Below, one piece after another: positions 1 to 9,317 of a DNA stretch of 60,257 bases. The stretch is taken from the NCBI GenBank assembly GCA_022842905.1, contig JALHOS010000001.1, positions 4,907 to 65,163 of the forward strand. The letters run 5' to 3'. The DNA comes from Myxococcaceae bacterium. GTDB taxonomy: Bacteria; Myxococcota; Myxococcia; Myxococcales; Myxococcaceae. Positions within the stretch are counted from its first letter, which is position 1, and each line of letters begins with the position of its first letter. Made by a program: the position numbers and the translations under genes. The notes beneath the pieces are model-generated. The model had not been told where the DNA came from and searched no databases. It saw nothing but the letters and a program-made list of their open reading frames with translations.

Positions 1-72
1 AAATTTCCCCAGCCGCCGAAACGGGCTCAGAGGGAGAACGAGGGTGGGCCTTTGCGGGGTCCTCGGCGCCCG

Positions 73-615
73 TCAGGGCTCCTCGGCGGGCTCCCCTGCC
101 TCTCCGGTCACCGTGACGTCGATTGCCAGCGGGACGGGCAGCGAGGCCCCTTCCGGCAGCTTCCTGCGGGCCTGCTGGCGCTCCAGTTCGTGCTTCGCCG
201 CCATGAAGGCAGCGTCGGCCGCCCTTCGGTAGCGGATGACGAGGCTCAGGGTCTGGCCCTTGTTGCAGTCGCGCACGAAGGCCATGCCCGCGCCGTCCTG
301 AGCGGAGGCCCCCTCGTACTGGAGCCCGCCCGCCTCGAAGACTTCTGAACGGCGGCGCTTCCACTCAGCGGCAGCCATCTTCTCAACGAGCAGAGACTCG
401 GTAGGCGTCTCCGGACGCCATTCGTTCCGAAGGTCGGTGAACAGCTCCTCCCACTCGGCTCGGCTTTCCGAGGGCAGGAGCGAGACGGCCTCGGAGCGAA
501 GCCCGTGCCGCTGAGAATTGAGGGCGGAGACCGCGCGGCCTTCCGAAGTCCGTGGGCCGGTGGACTTGGCGGCGTTGGTGCGGTTGGCGGCGAACTGGGC
601 GGCGGTGGCGGTCAT
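73..615 (-). CDS. Hypothetical protein with N-terminal NAAKSTGP-type motif
   Basis: The 180-residue protein opens with a stretch containing NRTNAAKSTGPRTSEGR followed by NSQRHGLRSE. This signature occurs in a family of uncharacterised proteins in soil and aquatic bacteria; no function is known to me. The rest is charged and helical (many Glu, Arg and Ala), with no membrane segment or catalytic motif I can name. The reading frame stays open upstream to base 1023, but that part is low-complexity Ser/Arg and lies opposite the neighbouring gene, so I place the start at the ATG just before the conserved motif. The gene is divergent from the one at 824. It belongs to the mobile element by position. 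Existence likely, function unknown. Confidence 0.6.
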   Translation of the reverse strand: MTATAAQFAANRTNAAKSTGPRTSEGRAVSALNSQRHGLRSEAVSLLPSESRAEWEELFTDLRNEWRPETPTESLLVEKMAAAEWKRRRSEVFEAGGLQYEGASAQDGAGMAFVRDCNKGQTLSLVIRYRRAADAAFMAAKHELERQQARRKLPEGASLPVPLAIDVTVTGEAGEPAEEP

Positions 616-823
616 GGTGACGATGATCGCCGAAGTCCGCGTCTTCGACGAGTCGCAGCGCCGCGCGGTACATCGCACGCGAGGTATGAAACCCTCCCCC
701 CTCAGACTCCCAGAGGATTCCGAAGCACAGGGGAGGCCCCGGAAGGCTGCCCCTGCCTCCGTTCGGAGAACTTCGCACCCGTCGCCGTTGACGTCCCCGG
801 CGCGGTCGTGGTCGATCTCTCCC

Positions 824-1435
824 ATGCGTCCCGACCACGAGCAGGCCCTCACCGCCATCGAGCAGCTCCTCACAAAAGTGCCGACCTCCGCTGCCGACGT
901 CGCCGCCGCTGACGCTGTCGAGCGGCAGGCAGAGCTGAAGGTGCTGGAGCGCGTCGTCGAGCTGCTCGCCCCGCACTTCGACAAGCTCGCCGACATCATC
1001 ATCGCCCGGCGCGAGGAGTTCACCTCCGAGGCGCAGCCCTCGCTGAACCAGTTTCACCGCGAGGACTACCCGGAGAAGGGCGTGCTCATCCACGAGCACG
1101 AGGGCGAGGACGGCACCGGCCAGCTCGGCCGCCTGCGCCTCTGGGGCGCGCGCATCTACCTGCTCAAGGGCGGAAGGCTGTTGCTCGTTCAGCGCGAGGG
1201 GTTCCGCGAGGAGCGGAAGCGACGAGGACTGCGACCGGACCGAAAGGAGGTCTGGGGGTCGAGTGCCGTCGAGGTCACCACGGCCGAGGCGCTGGAGCGC
1301 ATCGCCCTCATCGAGATGTTGCTCGATACCGTGAAGGAGCAGGTCGAGATGGCGGTCGGGCTCGCCGAGGACCACCTGCTCTCATCGGCGGAGCGCACCG
1401 CGAAGCTGCTCAAGCTCGTGGACGGGATGCACTGA
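824..1435 (+). CDS. Hypothetical protein, charged and helical
   Basis: The 203-residue product begins MRPDHEQALTAIEQLL and is mostly predicted helix, with acidic and basic stretches and a central more ordered part (GQLGRLRLWGARIYLLKGG). A second helical segment rich in Glu and Leu ends the protein. I recognise no family. The same frame is open upstream to base 518, but that stretch overlaps the divergent gene and lacks protein character, so the ATG at 824 is preferred. The next gene follows on the same strand after about 85 bases. It could be part of a small accessory cassette with the TPR-HEPN gene. Gene likely, function unknown. Confidence 0.55.
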   Translation: MRPDHEQALTAIEQLLTKVPTSAADVAAADAVERQAELKVLERVVELLAPHFDKLADIIIARREEFTSEAQPSLNQFHREDYPEKGVLIHEHEGEDGTGQLGRLRLWGARIYLLKGGRLLLVQREGFREERKRRGLRPDRKEVWGSSAVEVTTAEALERIALIEMLLDTVKEQVEMAVGLAEDHLLSSAERTAKLLKLVDGMH

Positions 1436-1520
1436 TCCGGCTGGCCGATCACCGTCCCGCGAGTGGTTGCCCAGAATTCCTACGCGGAATGAGTTCGACC
1501 TCTCGCAGTCGCTGGTGACC

Positions 1521-3014
1521 ATGCCTTCATTCAAGACTGCCTTCGACCACATCACCCAGAGACAGTTCGCGGCGGCTGTGCGCGAGGGGCGAGAGGCTGC
1601 GGCAGCGCTCGGCCCCCGGTGGGAAGCTCGCCACAACCTCGCTGGCGTGCTCATCGACGCGGGCGCGCAGGGCAGGCGGCGACCGTGGGTCGTCGAGGGC
1701 ATCGGCCTGCTGAATGCGGTGCTCACGGAGGTTCCGGCAGAAGCCAGCGGGGGCGTCCACTACAACCTCGGCAACGGCTACCTCGCCGCCACGGAACTGC
1801 GGAAAGGCCGCTCGCTCTCCACTCGGAACGCCCAGTCACTTGCTTTGGCGGTGAACGCCCTCGCGCAGGCTGCTGAACTCAAGCCGGACCTCCACGAGGC
1901 ACGCATCAACCTCGCCAGCGCACTCCTCCAGCAAGGGAGGTCCATCGAGGCGATCGACTTGCTGACCATGGTGGTTGCGGTCGCCCCCTCGCACCCAATG
2001 CCACGGCTCAAGCGGGCCATCGCGCTGGAGCACGTTCACGGCTGGATGCACCCTCGCGGGGGAGTTCTGGATTCCGCGTTGCGCGATGCCCTCGCGGCTC
2101 AGGAGCGCGCGGGCGCCTTCCCGGAGTATGCGCACGGCTGCGAGAGCGCCGTCACGCGACTCAGGGGGCGCGTGAAGCAGGCGAGCCCTCACGGCGAAGC
2201 AGTCGAGGCACCGGGGCCGCTCTCTTGGATGTGGGAAGCAGGTCTCGCGCTGAATCCCTGCGTTCGATGCCGTGAGAGCTCGCCGACGGCCTTTGACGTT
2301 CTTGTTCTTGATGGCCTGCTAGATCATCGTGGGCGTCGCCCAAGTGCTGATGAGGTCGCAGAGATTGTCAGTGCTTGGCACCGCACCTTCAGCGCGGCGC
2401 GGTGGACAGTGATGGGCGCGATGGAGGTGGAGCACCCCCTCCCGAATGACCATGTGGTCGCCCTGCGGGGTGGAGGAAAGACGCCAGACCTCCGGACCGG
2501 CCTTCTCTTGCAGGCTGCCGTCGGCTTTCACGCTGTCTTCGACCAGATCGCCTTCGGGCTCAACGCCTACCTTCACCTCGGCCATTCGCCCAAGAACGTG
2601 ACCTTCAACACGGTCTGGTATCGACGAGGCAAGCGACCCGCGCAGAAGGGCGTACTCGCTCCGTCGGAGTTGCACACGTCGCTTCGAGGGAAGGCACTGC
2701 CGCCACTTTCCGCGCTCTATTGGCTCTCGCGGTCACTTCAGGACGACGGCGGTCTCTACCATCGCCTTCGCGACCTGCGGAACCAAGCCGAGCACCACGT
2801 CACCGTCGCTGCGAACACGGTCACGTCGCGGTACTTCACCGTCGTAGATGGTGAACGCCTCGCGGCGGACGTTCTCGCCCTCGGGAGGCTGGCGAAAGCT
2901 GCCATGTGGTACGCGGGGGCCACCATCTTTGCTCACGAGAAGGCGCGCGCTCGGCGTGCAGCGAGACGCGGAGCGGTCATTGTGTCCGGCACCCGCAACG
3001 TCCAGCGAGCGTGA
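1521..3014 (+). CDS. TPR-repeat protein with C-terminal LA2681-type HEPN domain
   Basis: The N-terminal half (about residues 1-190) carries TPR-like helical repeats such as EARINLASALLQQGRSIEAI. The C-terminal third has ALYWLSRSL followed by LRDLRNQAEHH, an R-x4-H motif (Arg420, His425) typical of HEPN ribonucleases. TPR plus HEPN in one chain matches the LA2681-like HEPN family. In known HEPN defence and toxin proteins this motif cleaves RNA; activity here is inferred only. A TTG start at 1467 is possible and would add 18 residues; the ATG at 1521 precedes the first helical repeat. It ends directly against the convergent metalloprotease gene. The setting next to a restriction-modification operon supports a defence role. 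Confidence 0.7.
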   Translation: MPSFKTAFDHITQRQFAAAVREGREAAAALGPRWEARHNLAGVLIDAGAQGRRRPWVVEGIGLLNAVLTEVPAEASGGVHYNLGNGYLAATELRKGRSLSTRNAQSLALAVNALAQAAELKPDLHEARINLASALLQQGRSIEAIDLLTMVVAVAPSHPMPRLKRAIALEHVHGWMHPRGGVLDSALRDALAAQERAGAFPEYAHGCESAVTRLRGRVKQASPHGEAVEAPGPLSWMWEAGLALNPCVRCRESSPTAFDVLVLDGLLDHRGRRPSADEVAEIVSAWHRTFSAARWTVMGAMEVEHPLPNDHVVALRGGGKTPDLRTGLLLQAAVGFHAVFDQIAFGLNAYLHLGHSPKNVTFNTVWYRRGKRPAQKGVLAPSELHTSLRGKALPPLSALYWLSRSLQDDGGLYHRLRDLRNQAEHHVTVAANTVTSRYFTVVDGERLAADVLALGRLAKAAMWYAGATIFAHEKARARRAARRGAVIVSGTRNVQRA

Positions 3015-3746
3015 CTACCAGTCTGCTCGGCTGCCGAACTCTCGGAGCGATGCCCTTCGCGCCTCGGCGTCGGGTAAGACCGACCCGAGTGCCGCCCAAA
3101 ATGCTTTCGTGTGGTCGGGGTGGCGAAGATGAAGCACCTCGTGCGCCACGACGTACTCAACCAGCCGCGAGGGCGCCTGCACGATGCGCCAGTTGAACCG
3201 CAGGACGCCACTGGGACTGCAACTTCCCCAGCGGAGTTCCTGCTCGCGCACGAGCACGGTTGGAGAGGGTAGGCCGATGCGCGTAGCCCAGTAGACGGCA
3301 CGCGCCGCCAACCGCTCCGCCGCCCGCCGCCTGTACCAGCCGATCAGCAGCGCCCGCACCCGAGTAGCCCGCGCCGCTTCGCTCAGGGGACTGTCGGTCT
3401 CCACGACAAGACGCCCCGCGTCGAGCTTCACGTTCTCGGACTTCCCGGCGAGCACACGCAAGCGGTACTGCCGCCCGAGGTAGAGGAAACTCTCGCCGCT
3501 CAGGAACTCCTTCACTGGCGACGGCCCTGAAACGGGGCGCACGAGCCGCAGCCGCCCAGCAATCCACCGCGCCTTGTTCTTCACCACTGAGTCGAGCCGC
3601 GTGACCGACGCACCCGCTGGGGCGGTCAGGATGACGCTCCCGGTGGGATGCACGGTGACCGCGACCGTCTTCCGTCGAGAGCTTCGTCGGATGCCGTAGT
3701 CGATGAGGGTCCGGCCGAACTGAACCTCGGAGTGCTCGACGATCAT
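3015..3746 (-). CDS. YgjP-type (M48-related) zinc metallopeptidase
   Basis: The 243-residue protein has the family layout: an N-terminal beta-rich part, then WGSCSPSGVLRFNWRIV, then the zinc site HEVLHLRHPDH (His192, Glu193 and His196, with His202 as likely third ligand). This matches YgjP/DUF45 metallopeptidases, which often sit at the end of type I restriction-modification operons. Substrate and role there are unknown. Two starts are possible. The ATG at 3746 overlaps the upstream stop codon as TGATG and is preferred over the one seven residues earlier. It is the last gene of the run that begins with hsdM, so it is probably co-transcribed with the restriction genes. Confidence 0.82.
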   Translation of the reverse strand: MIVEHSEVQFGRTLIDYGIRRSSRRKTVAVTVHPTGSVILTAPAGASVTRLDSVVKNKARWIAGRLRLVRPVSGPSPVKEFLSGESFLYLGRQYRLRVLAGKSENVKLDAGRLVVETDSPLSEAARATRVRALLIGWYRRRAAERLAARAVYWATRIGLPSPTVLVREQELRWGSCSPSGVLRFNWRIVQAPSRLVEYVVAHEVLHLRHPDHTKAFWAALGSVLPDAEARRASLREFGSRADW

Positions 3747-5071
3747 CAGTACGGATTCCGCGACCAAGGATGAACGGCTGGAAACGGGATGCCCGTGCTC
3801 TCATATAGGCGAGGTAGCTCAGCCTTCGGGTCTGGTCGTCGGTTGGCCGCGCCAGACCGAATGAACACGTCGTTTCCCGGAACCGTGGAGTACGGCTTGT
3901 CGCGGCCGGTCTCCACCGTGATGACGATGACCTGTCGCCCCAAGAGATGAACCGACTCGACCTTGATGAAAGGGACCGGCTTAACCCGCTCTCGAATCAC
4001 CTCGTCGAGGTGCTTCATGTAGTCGGTGAGCGCCTCAGGCCTGTCGCTCTGAAGAACGCGCTTGAGGGCCTTCTCCGCCTCGGGTTCGCGGTCCTTGCCC
4101 ACGCCCACGTAGATGCGACCTCCGTTCGTGTTCGCAAAGGCGACGGCCGACTCGATGACCTCTGACTCCTTCGCATCCTTTCGGTCAATGAACGGCTTGA
4201 ACTCGACGTTCTCGCTTTCCCAATCCAGCAAGTCTCTCCGTGCCTGCTCGGCGACGGTCAGGGCCAACGCCTCCGCGCTGACCTCGGCCCCCGGTGTCAC
4301 GCGGACGTGCCCCATCAGGTCCTTTGATGCGTGGACCAGATAGACATCCGCGAGACGCGCGTCCTTTGGCGTGTCCCAGATGAAGGCCGCAGGAACAGGG
4401 CGAATCGGGTCCAGCATCCGCTTCCCGCTCTCCGTGTCGAGCACTACCTGAAGCTCCAGTTCGGCATGCTCGGAGAGGGTGTGAATCGTCCCCGAGAGCT
4501 TGCTCCCGGCCCACTTCACGCTCTTCAGCGCGCCCCGCGTGTCGGACACGACAATCAGAAACTCTCGAAGATGAGCGGCATCCCCGCCTCCCTGTCGCTC
4601 CATGCCAAGGGTCCAGTTCTCGACCGCTCTGCTGACGGTCTCGAACGGCGGTAGCCCATGACCGACGGCAGGCCCCTGCGGAGCCTGCACTGCGTTGTCT
4701 GCGTGCCGCGCGGCAATCACCCATTCGGGCCAACCCGAAAGATTTTCAAACGCATCGGGCAGTCGTCGCTCCAGCCAGTGGCTCTCGTGGAAATTCCCGA
4801 AGTCGAACCTTCGCTTCGCATTCCTCCCGAACACCGTCGCGTCGAGCATGGAGATCGCAGTACCAAGTGGGAGCCACTGCTCCTCTAGCTGCACGCTGCC
4901 GTAGTCCACGGACCGACGCGGCTTACCCTTGGTGTCCATGAACAACGCGACACCCGTGAGAAAAGTCGAACCTGCGCGCGCCCACGTCACGAGCGCACCG
5001 AGCGGTTTGGCTCCGCGCCGGGCGAAGACGGTCTCCAGAGGCTCCCTCAGGCTCTTGATCTGCACCTTCAT
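3746..5071 (-). CDS. AlbA_2 (Schlafen-type) domain protein in restriction operon
   Basis: The 441-residue protein carries an AlbA_2/Schlafen-like domain at about residues 283-400: an ENVEFKPF-type opening and AFANTNGGRIYVGV (FANTNGG at 312-318), then HLLGRQVIVITVE and a closing VFIRSGAANRRP. Proteins with this domain bind nucleic acid, and some Schlafens cut RNA. The first 280 residues match nothing I recognise and may be the specificity part. The start overlaps the hsdR stop by 4 bases (ATGA), and the next gene overlaps its own stop, so translation is coupled. It is an accessory gene of the type I system; whether it is needed for restriction or is a separate defence effector cannot be told from sequence. 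Confidence 0.75.
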   Translation of the reverse strand: MKVQIKSLREPLETVFARRGAKPLGALVTWARAGSTFLTGVALFMDTKGKPRRSVDYGSVQLEEQWLPLGTAISMLDATVFGRNAKRRFDFGNFHESHWLERRLPDAFENLSGWPEWVIAARHADNAVQAPQGPAVGHGLPPFETVSRAVENWTLGMERQGGGDAAHLREFLIVVSDTRGALKSVKWAGSKLSGTIHTLSEHAELELQVVLDTESGKRMLDPIRPVPAAFIWDTPKDARLADVYLVHASKDLMGHVRVTPGAEVSAEALALTVAEQARRDLLDWESENVEFKPFIDRKDAKESEVIESAVAFANTNGGRIYVGVGKDREPEAEKALKRVLQSDRPEALTDYMKHLDEVIRERVKPVPFIKVESVHLLGRQVIVITVETGRDKPYSTVPGNDVFIRSGAANRRPDPKAELPRLYESTGIPFPAVHPWSRNPY

Positions 5072-8000
5072 CGTCCTTTCCTCGCTTTCGCGAGGTCAAT
5101 GATGGCGTCGGTGGCCTTCTCGATCTTCGCGTCGTCGTAGCGCGCGGCGCGCAGGTGCTTCTTGATGCGCACGCGCATCTCCCGCTGAACATCGGCCTTC
5201 TGGGTCCAGTCAACGATGCCGGTGTGCGGCGTCACCGCCTCGTCGAGCAGGGACGCCAACTCCTTCGTCGAGGTGTCGTACTCGATGGGCCGCTCGCCCA
5301 CGGACGGAAGGAGGACACCGTAGATGGCGTAGGCCATGTCGTTGAGCCCAGCGTCGCTCGCCGCGTTGGCTTCACCGCGAACCGCGCCCGCCAACTCCTT
5401 GAGCAACTCCAGTTGCTTCGCGGCGTCGATGCGCTTGAGCCGTCGGTCTTCGATGAGCTTCTCCAGCCGCTCGCGCAGGGAGGCGTAGAAGGCCGGGTTC
5501 TCCTCAAGCCGGACGTGAATCTCGTGCTTGATGGCGTGCTCCATCTCTGAAGCCCTCGCCTCCGGCGTCCGCAGCTTCTCGACTTTCTCATCGAAGTCCT
5601 TCGAGAAGATGGAGATCTCCTTCACCAGAAGTTCGATGCCGTCGGCGACGACGGCTTCCTCGATGAGCTTCCGCACCTTCTCGCCGCAGTCGGAGATGTC
5701 GAAGGTGTCGTCGCGGAACCGCGCCTTCGCCGCCGAGCGAATCTTCCCGAGCCACTTGAGGTCGGAGACGTAACGCAGCGCGCTCGGATCCGGCAGGAGC
5801 ATGTCGAGCGACTCGGAGAACTTCCTGAATGCATCGTCGAACTCGGCGCGCACGTCGTCGGGCTCCAGCACCGCGACGCAGTCGTTGAGGTCGTCCTTCT
5901 TCTTCACCTTGGCGAAGAACCCCATCGCGCGCGCATGACGGGTCTGGAGCCGGGGCAGTTCGTCGGCCTTCGGCGTCATCGCCCCCTTCACGTCGGAGGG
6001 TGAGAAGATGACGAGGGCGTCTTGCAGGGACTCGCTGATGCCCCAGTAGTCCACCACGAGGCCGAAGGTCTTCCGGTCGGCCTTGCGGTTCACGCGCGCG
6101 ATGGCCTGAAGCAGCGTGTGCTCGCGCAGCGGCGAGTCGAGGTACATGACCTGCTCAACGGGCGCGTCGAACCCGGTGATGAGCATGTCGCAGACAACGA
6201 GGATGCTGAGGGGGTCTTCCTCCTTCAGGAACCGCTCGATGAGCTGAACCTTCTCCTCCTTCGTGCGCCGGTATGGCTCGAACCGCTTGTCGTCGTTGTG
6301 CCCGACGGAGATGACGACGGCCGACTCCGGGCCGTTGAGCTTGTCGAGCATCTCCTTGTAGGTGATGGCCGCCTCGCGGCTGACCGCCACCACCTGCGCC
6401 TTGAAGGCGTTCGGCTGGATGAACTTCCGGTAGTGGTCGATTAGGTCGAGGCAGATGGTCTCGATGCGCTTCGGAGCTTCCGCCACCGCCTGCTCGGTCG
6501 CGTACTTCTTCTTGATGGCCTCGCGTTCTTCTTCTGAGCGGTCGGCGAACACGGCGTCGAAGACCTTGTCGAGGGTCTGCCCGACGATGCGGACCTGCGG
6601 AAGCCGCGACTCGTAGAAGATGGGCACGGTGGCGTCGTCGGCGACGGCCTGCTCGATGGTGTACGTGTCGATGTAGCTGCCGAAGATGCGCGGCGTGCTC
6701 CTGTCGTTCTTGTCGATGGGCGTGCCCGAGAAGCCCAAGAAGCAGGCGTTGGGGAGCGCCTTGCGCATGTTGGCGGCGAGGCTGGCGTACTGAGTGCGGT
6801 GGGCCTCATCGACGAGCACGAAGATGTTGTCAGCGGTGGAGAGTTCGGGGTGCTCGGCGCGCTCCTTGCGGTCGCCGGACCCGGTCTCGGCCACCTCTTG
6901 GAATTTCTGCACGGTCGTCATCACCGTGCGTCCGGTCGCGCCGGTCAGCAACTCACGAAGGCCCCTGACGCTCTTCGCCTTCTCGGGATTCGGGAACCCG
7001 CAGTTCGCGAACGTCTTGGAAATCTGCGTGTCGAGGTCGATGCGGTCGGTGACGATGACGATAGTGGGGTTGTCGAGCGAGCGCGCGCGCCGGAGCTTCA
7101 AGGCGAGCCACAGCATGGTCAGCGACTTGCCGCTGCCCTGCGTGTGCCAGATGATGCCGCCGCGAGCGGTGGGCTCCTTGGCTACGTCGATGCGCTCCAG
7201 CGCCTTGTTCACCGCGCGGAACTGCTGGTAGCGGCAAACCTTCCGCACGGTCTTCCCGCGCTCCGACTCGAACACGGTGAAGTTGCGCGTGATGTCGAGC
7301 AGGTTCTTCGGCTCAAGGAGGCCGTAGAGCAGAACGTCCTGCGCGGACGGCGGGTGGCCGAGTCTCTTCTCCAGCTCCTCCGCCGACACCGGGTACGGCT
7401 GCTTCCACTCGGCGTAGAACCGCTGGGGCGTCAGCACCGTCCCGTACTTCGCCGCCTGCCCGCAGCAGGTGATGACGAGCTGGACGGTCTCGAAGAGCTT
7501 GGGCGCGCCCATCCCTTTGAACTCGGAGGCGGCCTCTTGGTAGCGCAGCACCTGCCGCGCCGCCTCCTCGAACCACTTGTCGCCCAGCGTCGGCGACTTG
7601 CACTCGATGACGGCGAGCGGGATGCCGTTCACGAAGACGACGATGTCCGGGATGATGTTCTTCTTGCCGCCGAGCACTGCGAACTGGCGCGTGACGAGAA
7701 GGTCGTTTGCAGACGGGCTCTCGTAGTCGATGAAACGAACGGTCTGGCCCTTCTTTCCGGCCCCAACGTCCTGCTCGACGCTCCAGCCGTGCGTCAGCAT
7801 TGTGTGGAGCTTCTCGCTGGCGTCGAGCAGCCCGGAGGCGGCGATGTTGGTGACCGCGCGCAGGGCCTTCGACACGTTGTCGTCGGAGATCCACGGATTC
7901 AGCTTCTTCAGCGCCGCTGCTAGCCGCTTAGTCAGAACGGCATCGCGTGTGCTGTCGCGCTCGACATCGAGGCTATCGGCGGGAGCGATGGTGTAGCCAA

Positions 8001-8073
8001 GGCGCTCAAGTGCGGTAGCGGCGGGCCGCTCGGCTTGGTGTTCTTCGTTCCATTCGAGCGTGGCGGGGCTCAC
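5068..8073 (-). CDS. hsdR: Type I restriction enzyme, motor/endonuclease subunit HsdR
   Basis: The 1001-residue subunit has the expected order of domains. The nuclease site is PDIV...VIECKS (Asp143, Glu157, Lys159). The superfamily 2 translocase follows with Walker A HTQGSGKS (310-317), DEAH at 422-425, and downstream helicase motifs including SGTPI and QAIARVNRKA. In the HsdR2M2S complex it translocates DNA by ATP hydrolysis and cuts far from the recognition site. The GTG start overlaps the hsdS stop by 4 bases. Length is normal for the family and no frameshift is seen, so the enzyme looks functional. It is the third gene of the minus-strand operon hsdM-hsdS-hsdR-AlbA_2-YgjP. Confidence 0.95.
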   Translation of the reverse strand: MSPATLEWNEEHQAERPAATALERLGYTIAPADSLDVERDSTRDAVLTKRLAAALKKLNPWISDDNVSKALRAVTNIAASGLLDASEKLHTMLTHGWSVEQDVGAGKKGQTVRFIDYESPSANDLLVTRQFAVLGGKKNIIPDIVVFVNGIPLAVIECKSPTLGDKWFEEAARQVLRYQEAASEFKGMGAPKLFETVQLVITCCGQAAKYGTVLTPQRFYAEWKQPYPVSAEELEKRLGHPPSAQDVLLYGLLEPKNLLDITRNFTVFESERGKTVRKVCRYQQFRAVNKALERIDVAKEPTARGGIIWHTQGSGKSLTMLWLALKLRRARSLDNPTIVIVTDRIDLDTQISKTFANCGFPNPEKAKSVRGLRELLTGATGRTVMTTVQKFQEVAETGSGDRKERAEHPELSTADNIFVLVDEAHRTQYASLAANMRKALPNACFLGFSGTPIDKNDRSTPRIFGSYIDTYTIEQAVADDATVPIFYESRLPQVRIVGQTLDKVFDAVFADRSEEEREAIKKKYATEQAVAEAPKRIETICLDLIDHYRKFIQPNAFKAQVVAVSREAAITYKEMLDKLNGPESAVVISVGHNDDKRFEPYRRTKEEKVQLIERFLKEEDPLSILVVCDMLITGFDAPVEQVMYLDSPLREHTLLQAIARVNRKADRKTFGLVVDYWGISESLQDALVIFSPSDVKGAMTPKADELPRLQTRHARAMGFFAKVKKKDDLNDCVAVLEPDDVRAEFDDAFRKFSESLDMLLPDPSALRYVSDLKWLGKIRSAAKARFRDDTFDISDCGEKVRKLIEEAVVADGIELLVKEISIFSKDFDEKVEKLRTPEARASEMEHAIKHEIHVRLEENPAFYASLRERLEKLIEDRRLKRIDAAKQLELLKELAGAVRGEANAASDAGLNDMAYAIYGVLLPSVGERPIEYDTSTKELASLLDEAVTPHTGIVDWTQKADVQREMRVRIKKHLRAARYDDAKIEKATDAIIDLAKARKGR

Positions 8074-9317
8074 GCAGCAGCCCCAGTCGTGTTGGGGGCA
8101 CCAGACTGACCCGCGAGCAGCGCATCCAAGAGAGCGCGCTTCACGGCCTTCAGTTCGTCAAGCGTGGCCTCCTCAGCAAAGAGCCGGAAATCCATATCCT
8201 TCAGACACGCGGCTATTGCTCGCTGCTCCGGCATGGGCGGCACGGGAATCTTCAGGCTCTTGAAGTAGGGGAGCCCAATGGTCTTGATGGTGCTGCCAAC
8301 GGCGATTCTCTCGAACTCGGGCTTTCTTGCCTGAAGCCAGTAGTAGAGGAAGTGGTTGTCGAGGAGAGGTCCACACTTCCACGCCATGAAATGCTGGCTC
8401 ACTGCCATCACGTCGGTTGTGATCGCACTCTTCCCAACTCCCGCGTCTCGCGACAGCACGACGGTTCCGACAGGGTGCTCAACGGCCGACGAGTTTGCGA
8501 TCCCCAGCGGGGTTGTCTTGGCGGCCGTGTCAGAAATGTAGAGGCGGTCGAGGTGGGAACAGTCCTTGAGCGATAACCACTTGATTGATCCCCCCCAGTA
8601 CTCCGGGTGCTTCTTGTCGGGGGTGTGGCCGCTGCCGCGCTCGGCGACACTGCCGAGCAATTCCAAGCGCCACATAGTGGGCATTCGCCCGCTTTCCGTG
8701 TCCTGAAACTCTGTATGCCGCCCCGGAAGACCTTGGGTCAGCAACTGAGTCATCACCGCCCAACGCACCTCCTTCGTTTGAGCGATGACCGATTCGGTCT
8801 TTGAGACCGCGTCATCAACAGCTCCGAGCACTGCGGCGATTCGCCGTTGTTCATTCAGCGGCGGCACCGCAACCTCAAGGCCACTGAACGACTCCCAATC
8901 GGTCTTCTTTCGTTTTCCGTGTTGGTTCCCGCCCTGAGTTGCTCGCGTGAAGGCAGCCTGCATTCGGGGACTCTTCACGAGGAACCAGAAGTACGACGGG
9001 TCGATCCCTTCCCTCAGTCGAAACGTGATGTACGCGGGGCTCACAAGTCCAGCAGGCACCCGCCGCTGCCAACCAATCGCTCCGTAATAGAGCGACATCG
9101 GGTCGTAAACGAAGTCACCGTGCCTACAGATTTTGTACCTCGTAACGTCGGTCGCGATGCGCTTGTTGAACTTCTCCGATTGAAGAACAACGCCAACATC
9201 CTTCGTAACCGACAGTGGGGGAAGATCCGCGCCAGCAGCGTTGATCTCCTTGAACTGAGCGCAGAGTTGGCCCAACGAGGCTGTGGACCAGCCCTGCTCT
9301 GGGCTACGCATACCCAA
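8070..9317 (-). CDS. hsdS: Type I restriction-modification specificity subunit HsdS
   Basis: The 415-residue protein has the two-part layout of HsdS. Each half is a variable target-recognition domain followed by a conserved helical spacer. The first spacer begins PPLNEQRRIAAVLG and the second PPMPEQRAIAACLKD. The second recognition domain opens with a typical GSGHTPDKKHPEYWGG stretch. HsdS sets the bipartite DNA sequence recognised by both methylase and restriction complexes. It overlaps the end of hsdM by 14 bases and the start of hsdR by 4. Both halves are complete, so a two-part recognition sequence is expected; it cannot be read from the protein alone. Confidence 0.93.
   Translation of the reverse strand: MGMRSPEQGWSTASLGQLCAQFKEINAAGADLPPLSVTKDVGVVLQSEKFNKRIATDVTRYKICRHGDFVYDPMSLYYGAIGWQRRVPAGLVSPAYITFRLREGIDPSYFWFLVKSPRMQAAFTRATQGGNQHGKRKKTDWESFSGLEVAVPPLNEQRRIAAVLGAVDDAVSKTESVIAQTKEVRWAVMTQLLTQGLPGRHTEFQDTESGRMPTMWRLELLGSVAERGSGHTPDKKHPEYWGGSIKWLSLKDCSHLDRLYISDTAAKTTPLGIANSSAVEHPVGTVVLSRDAGVGKSAITTDVMAVSQHFMAWKCGPLLDNHFLYYWLQARKPEFERIAVGSTIKTIGLPYFKSLKIPVPPMPEQRAIAACLKDMDFRLFAEEATLDELKAVKRALLDALLAGQSGAPNTTGAAA

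Noticed and set aside
1-72. Left attachment site of the element
   Set aside because: No copy of the tRNA-Glu 3' end (GATTCGAACCCGGG region) is found here or elsewhere in the left part, so the left junction is outside the window.
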